A DNA stretch of 64,000 nt, taken from NCBI RefSeq assembly GCF_014650175.1, contig NZ_BMUL01000001.1:228013-292012 (forward strand), in the 5' to 3' direction. Positions 63,844 to 64,000 of this stretch are shown here, piece after piece. Both the position numbers and the translations under genes were made by a program. The DNA comes from Streptomyces termitum (GTDB taxonomy: Bacteria > Actinomycetota > Actinomycetes > Streptomycetales > Streptomycetaceae). The notes beneath the pieces are model-generated. The model was not told where the DNA came from. It saw nothing but the letters and a program-made list of their open reading frames with translations, and made no database searches. The number at the start of each line of letters is the position of its first letter. Position 1 is the stretch's first letter.

Positions 63844-64000
63844 GTGACGCAGAACGGACAGGGTCCGGAGCAGGGGGGCGCGCAGGCGTGGGGCGGTGCC
63901 TGGGGCCCCGGTGGCGCCCAGCCCCAGCCGGGCGGGCAGCCGCTGCCCCCGGCGCAGCCGCTGCCGCCCGAGGCGCCGGCCGGTGATCTCCAGGCCACCC
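63844..64000 (+). CDS. N-terminus of a Gly/Pro/Gln-rich protein (truncated by the window end)
   Basis: A GTG at 63844 follows AGGAG (63834-63838) and runs open to the window end with at least 52 codons. The visible part is low-complexity (Gly, Pro, Gln, Ala), probably a disordered N-terminus. TAGCGT at 63796-63801 is a plausible -10 box. The domain that would define its function lies outside the window. Confidence 0.7.
   Translation, partial: MTQNGQGPEQGGAQAWGGAWGPGGAQPQPGGQPLPPAQPLPPEAPAGDLQAT

Overview
The window looks like a stretch of Streptomyces chromosome, probably core rather than accessory. GC content is very high, third codon positions are almost all G or C, GTG/TTG starts and 4-base stop/start overlaps are common, and many genes begin directly behind a -10 box (leaderless). 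The gene order around serC, pdxH, a citrate-synthase paralogue, a SIS-domain protein and a DtxR-type iron regulator agrees, from memory, with the SCO43xx-SCO44xx part of S. coelicolor. I see no rRNA, tRNA, CRISPR array or prophage. The only mobile-looking element is a 173-bp MITE-like palindrome.

Layout. 1-8.4 kb: end of a large protein, a CtpE-like P-type ATPase, a DUF2530 protein, an NCS2 purine permease, a small ribbon-helix-helix protein, a MarR/MFS pair, a truncated secreted peptide, a GNAT enzyme and a 29-residue membrane peptide. 8.4-14.6 kb: a secreted ricin-like/PI-PLC/SGNH/FG-GAP protein, an aldo-keto reductase, an SGNH hydrolase and a secreted propeller-like protein. 14.7-23.1 kb: serC, a FAD/Fe-S oxidoreductase, a LysR/EamA divergent pair, a RibD-like reductase, and an HTH/coiled-coil protein with a degenerate trypsin fold. 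23.1-34.2 kb: two operons for an Atu/Liu-like acyl-CoA carboxylation pathway (TIGR03084 protein, AtuA-like protein, carboxyltransferase, biotin carboxylase, acyl-CoA dehydrogenase; then acyl-CoA ligase, enoyl-CoA hydratase, TetR). Near-identical palindromes in front of both operons suggest that the one TetR controls both. 34.2-38.6 kb: a PLP dehydratase, a leader peptide followed by a 2OG-Fe(II) oxygenase, a citrate-synthase paralogue and pdxH.

38.6-44.3 kb: a highly structured short transcription unit with a perfect Shine-Dalgarno and a 12-codon ORF, an ABC exporter pair, a two-component system and a PAS protein. 44.3-50.2 kb: a SIS-domain protein (NagS-like) with a DasR-type site in its promoter, dmdR1, a DUF3592-like membrane protein, a structured 450-base gap, an alpha/beta hydrolase, and a TetR/methyltransferase pair with twin operators. 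50.2-58.4 kb: a second PI-PLC fusion, this one with a beta-helix domain, a DUF4232 lipoprotein, an XRE/NB-ARC/TPR regulator, a small conserved protein and a hydrolase lacking its serine nucleophile. 58.5-64 kb: a second ABC pair, the MITE, a primase/polymerase-domain protein, an NsdA-like regulator and the start of a Gly/Pro/Gln-rich protein.

Most promising leads: the structured unit at 38.68-38.92 kb; the shared operator of the split acyl-CoA operons; the two paralogous PI-PLC fusions, one of them carrying a DasR-like box; the pseudo-trypsin HTH protein; and the leader peptide in front of the oxygenase.
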